Source of the DNA: an uncultured Clostridia bacterium
GTDB lineage: Bacteria > Bacillota > Clostridia > Oscillospirales > Ruminococcaceae
Length of the DNA stretch: 5,575 bases
NCBI GenBank assembly: GCA_947165805.1
Contig: CAMVBT010000173.1
Coordinates: 1-5,575, forward strand
Direction of reading: 5' to 3'
Of the stretch, positions 1 through 5,505 are shown piece by piece (position 1 is the stretch's first letter; each line of letters starts with the position of its first letter). Position numbers and translations under genes: made by a program. A model generated the notes under the pieces. It had not been told where the DNA came from, made no database searches, and saw only the letters and a program-made list of their open reading frames with translations.

Positions 1-1
1 T

Positions 2-55
2 GTGGACACCGCCTGCGACGGCAGTACGATCACCGTCACTTCAGACGCGCGGTAA
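2..55 (+). CDS. Possible 3' end of a convergent unidentified gene (partial)
   Basis: Reading the plus strand from base 2 gives 17 codons ending in TAA at 53-55 (VDTACDGSTITVTSDAR). Most third positions are G or C, as in the real genes here, and the peptide has the alternating polar/branched pattern of a C-terminal beta strand. If real, it is the tail of a gene entering from the left, overlapping the end of the Gx gene by 20 bases tail to tail. The alternative is a minus-strand gene starting with GTG at 37-39, whose first bases overlap the Gx stop (GTGA) and which runs off the window; it has no visible ribosome site. Seventeen codons are too few to identify a family or to be sure that it is coding. 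Confidence 0.25.
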   Translation: MDTACDGSTITVTSDAR

Positions 56-536
56 GAAAATACGCGCAGAACCCTGTGAACGCTCCCGCGATGCAGCCGG
101 TCAGGAGCAGTACGGGCAGGTAATACACCGGCGCGAACGAGCCCATGTATATCACCGCGGCGGCGACCTGCCCGATATTGTGGAGCACCGCGCCGATGAT
201 GCTGCAAAGCCATATCGGCATCTTCGGCAGCAGCCTTGACAGCGGTATCATCCCCGCAAGGCACAGAAATGCTCCCGCCGCGCTGAATATCAGCGTCACG
301 GGGCTCGACGCGAACACCGCGCCGAGGAGCACCCTCGCAGCAACGACCAGCGCGGTCTCCCACGGTCTGAACCTGTACAGGCAGTACATGGTCACGATGT
401 TTGCGAGCCCGAGTTTCACTCCCGGCACAGGCGACAGGTCGGGTATGCGAAGCTCCACGACGAATATGATGAGCGCAAGCGCTGTCAGCAGCGACAATTC
501 CGCGAGCTTTTTCGCGGACATTTTTTTATCACTCAT
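36..536 (-). CDS. Gx transporter family membrane protein (Hpre_diP_synt_I family)
   Basis: A 166-residue, very hydrophobic protein with about six likely membrane segments (roughly 10-28, 41-56, 60-76, 80-100, 108-130, 138-162). The family signatures are visible: PGVKLGLANIV (38-48), which gives the family its Gx name, and GAVLHNIGQ (115-123). Databases often label such proteins heptaprenyl diphosphate synthase component I, but the fold is that of a small membrane carrier resembling ECF S-components; the substrate is not established. The start is well supported: GGTGGAG at 544-550 lies 7 bases upstream of the ATG. The gene overlaps the apbE stop by 8 bases (ATGAGTGA), so the two are probably translationally coupled. 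Relatives commonly sit beside ApbE flavin transferases in Firmicutes, which suggests a role linked to flavin or quinone-dependent redox at the membrane; that role is inferred. No NusG-domain-II gene, a frequent companion, is seen here. Confidence 0.88.
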   Translation of the reverse strand: MSDKKMSAKKLAELSLLTALALIIFVVELRIPDLSPVPGVKLGLANIVTMYCLYRFRPWETALVVAARVLLGAVFASSPVTLIFSAAGAFLCLAGMIPLSRLLPKMPIWLCSIIGAVLHNIGQVAAAVIYMGSFAPVYYLPVLLLTGCIAGAFTGFCAYFLTARLK

Positions 537-1539
537 ATATTATCTCCACCGGCATTCCCGAAACGTTTTCAAAGCTGTCCGCTGCCTTCTCCGTAACGGC
601 TATCCTGCCGCCGTCGGTGACGAGGATCATCTCAAACCCGCCGTTCCCGCGCCAGTACGCCTCGGCACGTTCACGCCCCATGACAAAAAGCGCCGTCGAG
701 AGCGCGTCGCACAGCAGCCCGTCCCCGCCGATGACCGTAACCGACGCGAGGCCGCTGTCCGCGGGTCTTCCGGTCGCCGGGTCGAGGATATGGATATACA
801 CGTTCCCGTCGTCGTCCGTGAAATACCGCTGATAGCCTCCCGAGGTCACCACCGCGCAGCCGCTTATTTTCAGCTTCCCCAGAAGCTCGTTCGGGCTGAA
901 CGGGTCGGCTATGCCTACCGTCCAGTCGGTGCCGTCGGGCTTTGAGCCGAGTGCGTGGACGTTCCCGCCGATATTCACGAGCGCCGATGTAATGCCGAGT
1001 TCCGACATTTTTTTCAGCATCTCGCCGCTCGCATAGCCCTTGGCGCATGAGCCGAGGTCGAGCATATACCCTGCCGGCACGCTGACGGTGCTGCCGTCCA
1101 CGCTTACGGCTCTGTAGCCCGTTCTCCCGAGTGCCGCGGCTATTTCCGCGTCGGCAGGCACGCGGTACTCTCCCGTGGTGAATCCCCACTCGCGCAGCAC
1201 GGGGTATATCGTTATATCGAGGGCTCCGCCCGTGCTTTCGCAGAGCTCCAGCGCCCGCGAAACGACATTCACCGTATCCGCGGAGACCCCGGCGCTTCCC
1301 GAGGCGTTGAGCCGTCCGATATCGCTGTCGGCGGCGGTAACTGACAGCAGCTCCTCAAGCTCCGTCAGCCTGTCTGCGGCGGCGTTCACCGCTTCGGAGC
1401 CGTGTTCGCCGTATGCCCTGACGGTGACTATCGTGTCCATGGCGAACACTGTGCGCTCCGCTTCCCTGTCCGTGCTGCACGAACCGATGAACAGCAGAGC
1501 CGCCGCGGCAGCCGTACATATTCTTTTTACCCTGTGCAC
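529..1539 (-). CDS. apbE: FAD:protein FMN transferase lipoprotein (ApbE family)
   Basis: Transfers FMN from FAD to Thr/Ser of extracytoplasmic flavoproteins, using Mg2+. Numbered from the GTG at 1539 (336 residues), a short signal peptide with a lipobox (IGSC) ends at Cys21, so the mature protein should be a lipid-anchored surface enzyme. Family motifs follow in order: MDT (34-36), GGALDITIYPVLREWGF (about 104-120), DLGSCAKGYA (161-170; the family usually has GGI where this has GSC), VNIGGNVHALG (188-198), TSGGYQRYF (232-240), HILDPATGRP (250-259) and CDALSTALFVMG (277-288), with the metal-binding Asp278 and Thr282 present. The frame extends upstream to ATG at 1608, where it overlaps the fic stop as ATGA. 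I prefer GTG 1539 because the extra 23 codons coincide with a terminator-like hairpin, precede a complete signal peptide, and GTG 1539 has a GGTGA element 8 bases before it. GTG 1548 is a further option. No FMN-binding substrate protein lies in the window. Confidence 0.93.
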   Translation of the reverse strand: MHRVKRICTAAAAALLFIGSCSTDREAERTVFAMDTIVTVRAYGEHGSEAVNAAADRLTELEELLSVTAADSDIGRLNASGSAGVSADTVNVVSRALELCESTGGALDITIYPVLREWGFTTGEYRVPADAEIAAALGRTGYRAVSVDGSTVSVPAGYMLDLGSCAKGYASGEMLKKMSELGITSALVNIGGNVHALGSKPDGTDWTVGIADPFSPNELLGKLKISGCAVVTSGGYQRYFTDDDGNVYIHILDPATGRPADSGLASVTVIGGDGLLCDALSTALFVMGRERAEAYWRGNGGFEMILVTDGGRIAVTEKAADSFENVSGMPVEIIYE

Positions 1540-1560
1540 GGCTGTCACCGTCCCTTTCGC

Positions 1561-1602
1561 AAAAGCCGCCGTCTCCGCGAGTCGCGGAAACGGCGGTCTT
1601 TT
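1561..1602 (-). terminator. Long GC-rich hairpin after fic, probable bidirectional terminator
   Basis: This 42-base stretch is a near-perfect inverted repeat centred on 1581. AAAAG (1561-1565) pairs with CTTTT (1598-1602), CCGCCGT (1566-1572) with ACGGCGG (1590-1596), and CCGCG (1575-1579) with CGCGG (1583-1587) around a 3-base loop. There is one unpaired base (1597) and one mismatch (1573/1589). It starts 3 bases beyond the fic stop codon and, read on the minus strand, ends in CTTTT; read on the plus strand it ends in TCTTTT followed shortly by a six-T run. Position and shape are those of a Rho-independent terminator, though the minus-strand U tract is short. It lies within the longest apbE frame, so it may instead be an attenuator or a structure limiting apbE translation. 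Confidence 0.65.
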
Positions 1603-1604
1603 CA

Positions 1605-2291
1605 TCATTTTTTCAGTTCCCTGTAAAGTTTCAGCTGCTCGCTCCTCGCGCCGAAGAAATACTTTATCGCGCGTTCCTGCGCACCCTCACGGGTCGGAGC
1701 GCATATCCGTGTGAACATGGCGTTCAGTCTGCCGTAGTCCTTCGCGAACGCGTCGGCGCTGGCAAGCACCATTTCCTCACTGTCCACACCTGAGAAGTCC
1801 ACATGGAACCCCGCCACGGAACCGAGATACTCGATGAAGAGCCTCTGTGTCCTGCCGTTGCCCTCACGGAACGGGTGGAGCACATTTATCTCGCTGAGGT
1901 AGTAGGCGAGGCGTTCCGGAACGCCGGACTTTTCCCGGGAAATCAGGTAATTTTCCTTTGCGAGCCCCGAGAACAGATCCCGCGCGTATTCCTCAATGAA
2001 CATCGAGCGGCAGAAGAAATTGCCCTTCGAGATATCGACAGTTCTGCACTTCCCTGCCCACGGGTAAATGTCCGAGAACATCTTCCTGTGTATCCTGCGG
2101 AGGTGGTCGAGGTCGAAGCTCCCCCTGACAGGCTCGGATTTCAGGCGCAGCAGCCACATCGCGGTGATCTCCCGCTCGGCGCAGCGCAGTCTTTCCTCGT
2201 CGGTGATGCCAAGCTTGTTTCTCAGCACATAAGAGCCGGGACGGCAGTACTTGTTGTCATGCTCGAAATCGTAACGGTATCTGTCAGGCAT
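1605..2291 (-). CDS. fic: Fic-domain protein, probable AMPylating toxin
   Basis: A 228-residue Fic (filamentation induced by cAMP) protein consisting of little more than the Fic core. Such enzymes usually transfer AMP from ATP to a target-protein hydroxyl. The catalytic motif HPFREGNGRTQR (139-150) is complete: His139 is the general base, Phe141 packs the core, Glu143 binds metal, and Gly144-Asn145-Gly146-Arg147 and Arg150 bind phosphates. The usual upstream segment is present (IYPWAGKCRTVDISKGNFF, about 75-93), including the flap region that positions the target. The preceding small gene carries an inhibitory VbhA-like motif, making this a class I arrangement with a separate antitoxin. The start ATG overlaps the antitoxin stop by 8 bases (ATGCCTGA); AAGGA is only 2 bases from the ATG, so translation probably depends on coupling. 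VbhT, a studied relative, modifies DNA gyrase and topoisomerase IV; the target here is unknown. It lacks the extra C-terminal domain of VbhT, and nothing suggests inactivation. Confidence 0.93.
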   Translation of the reverse strand: MPDRYRYDFEHDNKYCRPGSYVLRNKLGITDEERLRCAEREITAMWLLRLKSEPVRGSFDLDHLRRIHRKMFSDIYPWAGKCRTVDISKGNFFCRSMFIEEYARDLFSGLAKENYLISREKSGVPERLAYYLSEINVLHPFREGNGRTQRLFIEYLGSVAGFHVDFSGVDSEEMVLASADAFAKDYGRLNAMFTRICAPTREGAQERAIKYFFGARSEQLKLYRELKK

Positions 2292-2463
2292 GGTCCTTGT
2301 CCGAAGCCTGATACTTCAGTTTGATCTCCTTGATTATCCTGCCGAAATCCTCCGGATTGCGGAGATATCTCATCATTCTGTCTCTGTCTGCCTTTGTGAG
2401 CGTCATGCCCTCTATCGACATCGAGCCGTTCACTTCGGCTATGAGACGTTCATTCGCGTTCAA
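2284..2463 (-). CDS. VbhA-like antitoxin of the Fic toxin
   Basis: A small protein of 59 residues (numbered from the TTG at 2463) immediately before fic. It contains SMSIEG (14-19), which matches the Fic-inhibitory motif [S/T]xxxE[G/N]. In VbhA and related antitoxins the Glu of this motif (Glu18 here) pairs with the second Arg of the Fic motif and blocks productive ATP binding, so Glu18 should pair with Fic Arg150. The rest is charged and helical (KADRDRMMRYLRNPEDF and beyond), as expected for a three-helix antitoxin. The start is uncertain. The frame also opens with GTG at 2472, but the ribosome site (AAGGG, 2472-2476, running into GGTGAT) touches that codon, whereas it is 8 bases from the TTG; I therefore chose TTG. 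It lies 35 bases after the dctP stop with no terminator between them, and overlaps fic by 8 bases. Confidence 0.82.
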   Translation of the reverse strand: MNANERLIAEVNGSMSIEGMTLTKADRDRMMRYLRNPEDFGRIIKEIKLKYQASDKDHA

Positions 2464-2471
2464 TGTTATCA

Positions 2472-2476
2472 CCCTT
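2472..2476 (-). promoter_or_regulatory. Ribosome binding site that favours the TTG start of the antitoxin
   Basis: The minus strand reads AAGGG here, followed by TGAT, so GGTGAT matches the 16S anti-Shine-Dalgarno complement. It overlaps the GTG at 2470-2472, too close to serve it, and lies 8 bases before the TTG at 2461-2463. Confidence 0.5.
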
Positions 2477-2489
2477 CTTTTGTCTGTTC

Positions 2490-2513
2490 TTTACGGCCTT
2501 AATTTACGGCCTT
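2490..2513 (-). repeat. 13-base tandem duplication spanning the dctP stop codon
   Basis: The 11-base word TTTACGGCCTT (plus strand) occurs at 2490-2500 and again at 2503-2513, separated by AA, giving a 13-base period. The dctP stop TAA (2499-2501) is formed across the junction between the copies. Confidence 0.8.
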
Positions 2514-3551
2514 CTGTATCTCGTCGATGAGCTCCTGTCCGTATACGGTCGCGAATACGTCCATTACGCTCGCCGTTGCCTCCTTGAAGGGGGCGAGGTC
2601 GGGGTATGTGACTGTCATTCCCTCTTTTTCGAGCGACGATACGAAGTCCTCGGTCTGCTTCTTTACAAGCTGACGGTCTTCGGTCTCAGCGGTCTTTGCG
2701 GCCTTTTCGATGATCTCGCGGTACTCGGGTGTGAGACCCTGCCAGATGTCGTTCGCTATCGTGAGCGGCATCGCGTCATAGCTGTGGTTTGTTATCGCGA
2801 GGTATTTCTGCACCTCATAGAGCTTGTTGTTGTAGATAACGGGGATCGGGTTCTCCTGCGCGTCGAACTTGCCCTCTCTGATAGCGTCTTTCAGCTCCGC
2901 GAACGGGAAGCTCTTGGGGTTCGCTTTAAGAGCGGACATCGTCTGCATAACGATCTGGTTCTCCGGAGTGCGGATATTGAGACCCTCCATATCGGAAACG
3001 CTGTTCACGGGGCCGACCTTTTCGGAAGTGGTGACACAGCGGAAGCCGTTGTCGAAATATGCGAGAACATGCATATTATAAGCCTCGAGATCGGGGTTGA
3101 TGTTCTGCATCGTGTCGGAATCTATGAATTTCCACGCGCTCTCGAAGTCCGCGAACAGGAACGGCAGCGCCGAGCAGCCGATCTTTGTGGCGAAGGAGGC
3201 GTAATTTCCGGCACTCGACACGGTCATGCCGACCTTGCCGTCTATGATGCCCATTATCAGCTCGGTATCGCTGCCGAGCTCACCGGACGGGTGTATTTCT
3301 ATGATAACGTCGCCGTTTGTTTCCTTCTCGACGGTCTCCTTGAATTTCTTAAGAACTACGCCGCGCGGGTCTTCTTCGTTAGTGGAATAGCCTGCAACTA
3401 TCGTCACCGGATAAGTGAGACCGCTCTGCTGGGCAGCGGGAGCCGCCGTCTGAGCGGGTGTCGTTGCCGCAGGAGTATTGCCGCACGATGAGGCCGCAAG
3501 CACAGTGGTCAGGGTAAACATCGCGGCTGCTTTTTTAAAAACAGACTTCAT
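2499..3551 (-). CDS. dctP: TRAP transporter solute-binding lipoprotein, DctP family
   Basis: Binds a small organic acid, or similar ligand, outside the membrane for delivery to a TRAP (tripartite ATP-independent) transporter. Numbered from the ATG at 3551 (350 residues), a signal peptide with basic MKSVFKK and a hydrophobic stretch leads to Cys23 (AASSC), an acceptable lipobox, then a low-complexity Thr/Ala/Pro/Gln linker to about residue 44. The DctP fold follows, with GELGSDTELI (90-99), NGFR (168-171), GLNIRTPEN (190-198), whose Arg194 corresponds to the carboxylate-clamping Arg of this family, FDAQENP (229-235) and the late YDAMPLTIANDIWQGL (258-273). Length and motif order are normal. 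An in-frame ATG at 3557 is only one base from the ribosome site GGAGG, while the ATG at 3551 is 7 bases from it, hence the choice. No dctQ or dctM membrane gene lies on either side, so it is an orphan binding protein here. Ligand unknown. Confidence 0.93.
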   Translation of the reverse strand: MKSVFKKAAAMFTLTTVLAASSCGNTPAATTPAQTAAPAAQQSGLTYPVTIVAGYSTNEEDPRGVVLKKFKETVEKETNGDVIIEIHPSGELGSDTELIMGIIDGKVGMTVSSAGNYASFATKIGCSALPFLFADFESAWKFIDSDTMQNINPDLEAYNMHVLAYFDNGFRCVTTSEKVGPVNSVSDMEGLNIRTPENQIVMQTMSALKANPKSFPFAELKDAIREGKFDAQENPIPVIYNNKLYEVQKYLAITNHSYDAMPLTIANDIWQGLTPEYREIIEKAAKTAETEDRQLVKKQTEDFVSSLEKEGMTVTYPDLAPFKEATASVMDVFATVYGQELIDEIQKAVN

Positions 3552-3558
3552 AGTCATA

Positions 3559-3563
3559 CCTCC
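3559..3563 (-). promoter_or_regulatory. Ribosome binding site of dctP, deciding its start
   Basis: GGAGG on the minus strand lies 7 bases before the ATG at 3549-3551 and one base before the in-frame ATG at 3555-3557. This spacing selects the downstream ATG and removes two residues from the longest frame. Confidence 0.85.
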
Positions 3564-3589
3564 GTGTTTTTCTTTATTCCATACTATAT

Positions 3590-3618
3590 ATTATATAACA
3601 TTTAATGTAAAATGTCAA
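3590..3618 (-). promoter_or_regulatory. Perfect sigma-A/sigma-70 consensus promoter of dctP
   Basis: On the minus strand TTGACA (3613-3618) and TATAAT (3590-3595) are both exact consensus hexamers separated by exactly 17 bases (3596-3612). Flanks are strongly AT-rich. Transcription should start near 3583, giving a leader of about 30 bases that contains the GGAGG site. The spacer holds ACATTAAATGT, an inverted repeat with 5-base arms, and ACATTT/AAATGT forms a wider 6-base pair of arms reaching into the -35 box, so a repressor could bind here. Promoter confidence is high; the operator is a guess. Confidence 0.88.
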
Positions 3619-3636
3619 TATAAATAAGGTACTTTT

Positions 3637-5505
3637 TTACTCTACTGTCACACTTTTGGCGAGATTGCGAGGCTTATCGACATCAAGTCCCCTTGCAACG
3701 GAGATGTAGTAGCCGAGGAGCTGGAGGGGTATCACGGCAAGGCTTGCCGCGAAGTGCGGGTCGATGGTGGGAACGTAGGTCACGAAATTGCACTGATCCT
3801 CGACCTCGTACTTGCCGTATGAGGCGAGTCCCATAAGGTACGCACCGCGCGCCTTGCACTCAACCATATTGCTGACCGTCTTTTCGTAGAGCTCGTTCTG
3901 TGTAAGGACTCCGATGACCAGAGTGTTATCCTCGATAAGGCTGATAGTGCCGTGCTTGAGCTCGCCGGCAGCGTAGGCTTCGGAGTGTATGTAGCTGATC
4001 TCCTTCATTTTAAGGCTTCCCTCAAGGCACACAGCGTAGTCGATGCCGCGTCCGATGAAGAATGCGTCCCTGATATGCGCGAATTTGGACGCGAACCACT
4101 GTATGCGCTCCTTGTCCTCAAGTATCTTCGCGATCTTCGCGGGTATGGTCTGCAATTGCGCAATGTATTCCGCGTATTCCCCGGCGGTTATAGTTCCGCG
4201 AGCCGCGGCGAACCTGACGGCGAGGGTATAGCCCGCCATGAGCTGCGCGCTGTAGGCCTTTGTCGTGGCAACGGCGATCTCCGGCCCCGCGAGGGTGTAG
4301 AACACATTGTCCGCCTCGCGCGCTATGGACGAGCCGACCACGTTGACGATCGCGAGCGTCCTGATGCCGTGCTTCTTAGCAAGGCGCAGGGCTTCAAGAG
4401 TATCCGCGGTCTCGCCGGATTGCGAGATGACAACGACGAGCTGCTTCGGGTCGAGTATCGGGTTGCGGTAGCGGAACTCCGATGCCAGCTCAACGCGCAC
4501 CGGAAGCCTTGTCAGATCTTCAATGACGTATTGCAGCGCCATTCCGACGTGCCATGCCGAACCGCAGGCCACTATAGTCACCGAGGTGATGTCCCTTATC
4601 GTTTCGTCGTCAAGTCCTATCTCCGTCAGGTCGATGCGGTCATCTTTAAGCACAGAGTTCAGGGTATCACCCACAGCTTTGGGCTGTTCGTGAATCTCCT
4701 TTATCATGAAATGCTCGTAGCCACCCTTTTCCGCGGCTTCGGCGTCCCACTTGATCTCAACGGGCTGTATCTCGATCTCGTCACCGTTGAGGTCGTAGAA
4801 ATGCACCTCGCCGGGGGTGATCCTCGCACACTGGAGATTGCCGATGTAGTAGACTGTCCTTGTGTATTTCAGTATAGCGGGGACATCGGACGCGACATAG
4901 GTCTCGCCGTCCGCGATGCCGATTATCATGGGGCTGTCCTTCCGCGCTACCCATATCTCGCCGGGGTGGTCGTTGAACATGAGCTCGAGAGCGTATGAGC
5001 CGCGCACGCGCACCATTGTCTTCATTATCGCGTCCACGGGAGTATGAAGATATTTCTTGTAGTAGTAGTCAACGAGCTTTACGGCGACCTCGGTGTCGGT
5101 GTCGCTGTAAAACCTGTAATCATGCCGCAGGAGCTTCTCTTTCAGCTCCTTGTAGTTCTCGATTATGCCGTTATGTACGCCGACCACCTCGGACTCGACC
5201 TTTCCGGAGCCGCTGCCGGTGCAGTTGCCGGAAACATGGGGGTGGGCGTTGGTCTGCGAGGGCTCGCCGTGAGTTGCCCAGCGGGTGTGTCCTATACCGC
5301 AGGTACCGGGCAGAGCTCTGCCGTCGTCGGTCTTTTCGGCAAGGTTTTTCAGCCTGCCGACAGCCTTGACTACCTCAGCGGGCCTTTCGCCGTCGCGCAC
5401 CGCGAGACCTGCCGAATCATAGCCTCTGTATTCGAGCTTGGAAAGGCCGTCCAGAAGTATCGGCGCAGCCTGACGCTTACCTGTAAATCCTACTATTCCG
5501 CACAT
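3637..5505 (-). CDS. glmS: Glutamine--fructose-6-phosphate aminotransferase (isomerizing)
   Basis: Makes glucosamine-6-phosphate from fructose-6-phosphate and glutamine in the cytoplasm, the first committed step toward UDP-GlcNAc for peptidoglycan. The start is the ATG at 5505 because the catalytic Cys must become the N-terminal residue (MCGIVGFTG); GAGG lies 9 bases upstream. The frame also opens with an upstream GTG at 5520, which would bury that Cys. In 622 residues the order is: N-terminal glutaminase with Cys2, HTRWATHG (73-80), HNGIIENY (111-118) and SDTD (134-137); then two SIS sugar-isomerase domains with CGSAWH (314-319), SQSGET (361-366), ATTKAYSAQ (413-421), the catalytic ring-opening His518 in GELKHG, and Lys617 in the C-terminal LAKSVTVE. 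All key residues are present. A Gly/Ser-rich insertion of about 10-12 residues sits at roughly 92-107, between HPH and HNG, compared with E. coli and B. subtilis GlmS. No terminator is visible downstream. Confidence 0.98.
   Translation of the reverse strand: MCGIVGFTGKRQAAPILLDGLSKLEYRGYDSAGLAVRDGERPAEVVKAVGRLKNLAEKTDDGRALPGTCGIGHTRWATHGEPSQTNAHPHVSGNCTGSGSGKVESEVVGVHNGIIENYKELKEKLLRHDYRFYSDTDTEVAVKLVDYYYKKYLHTPVDAIMKTMVRVRGSYALELMFNDHPGEIWVARKDSPMIIGIADGETYVASDVPAILKYTRTVYYIGNLQCARITPGEVHFYDLNGDEIEIQPVEIKWDAEAAEKGGYEHFMIKEIHEQPKAVGDTLNSVLKDDRIDLTEIGLDDETIRDITSVTIVACGSAWHVGMALQYVIEDLTRLPVRVELASEFRYRNPILDPKQLVVVISQSGETADTLEALRLAKKHGIRTLAIVNVVGSSIAREADNVFYTLAGPEIAVATTKAYSAQLMAGYTLAVRFAAARGTITAGEYAEYIAQLQTIPAKIAKILEDKERIQWFASKFAHIRDAFFIGRGIDYAVCLEGSLKMKEISYIHSEAYAAGELKHGTISLIEDNTLVIGVLTQNELYEKTVSNMVECKARGAYLMGLASYGKYEVEDQCNFVTYVPTIDPHFAASLAVIPLQLLGYYISVARGLDVDKPRNLAKSVTVE

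Noticed and set aside
145..945. Long plus-strand open frame opposite the Gx gene and apbE
   Set aside because: It spans two well-supported minus-strand genes, has no recognisable motif and no ribosome site, and reflects scarcity of stop codons opposite GC-rich genes.
671..1189. 172-codon minus-strand frame overlapping apbE
   Set aside because: It is a shifted frame of apbE, rich in Arg and His as shifted GC-rich frames usually are.
2463..3491. 342-codon plus-strand open frame opposite dctP
   Set aside because: It is antisense to a protein with clear DctP motifs. Its peptide has no coherent domain and is an artefact of codon bias on the other strand.
3619..3660. Terminator after glmS
   Set aside because: There is an A-rich run after the stop but no stem-loop followed by a T tract on the minus strand, so no intrinsic terminator can be supported.
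3952..4998. 348-codon plus-strand open frame opposite glmS
   Set aside because: It lies wholly within glmS, whose every catalytic motif is intact, and has no supporting start signal.
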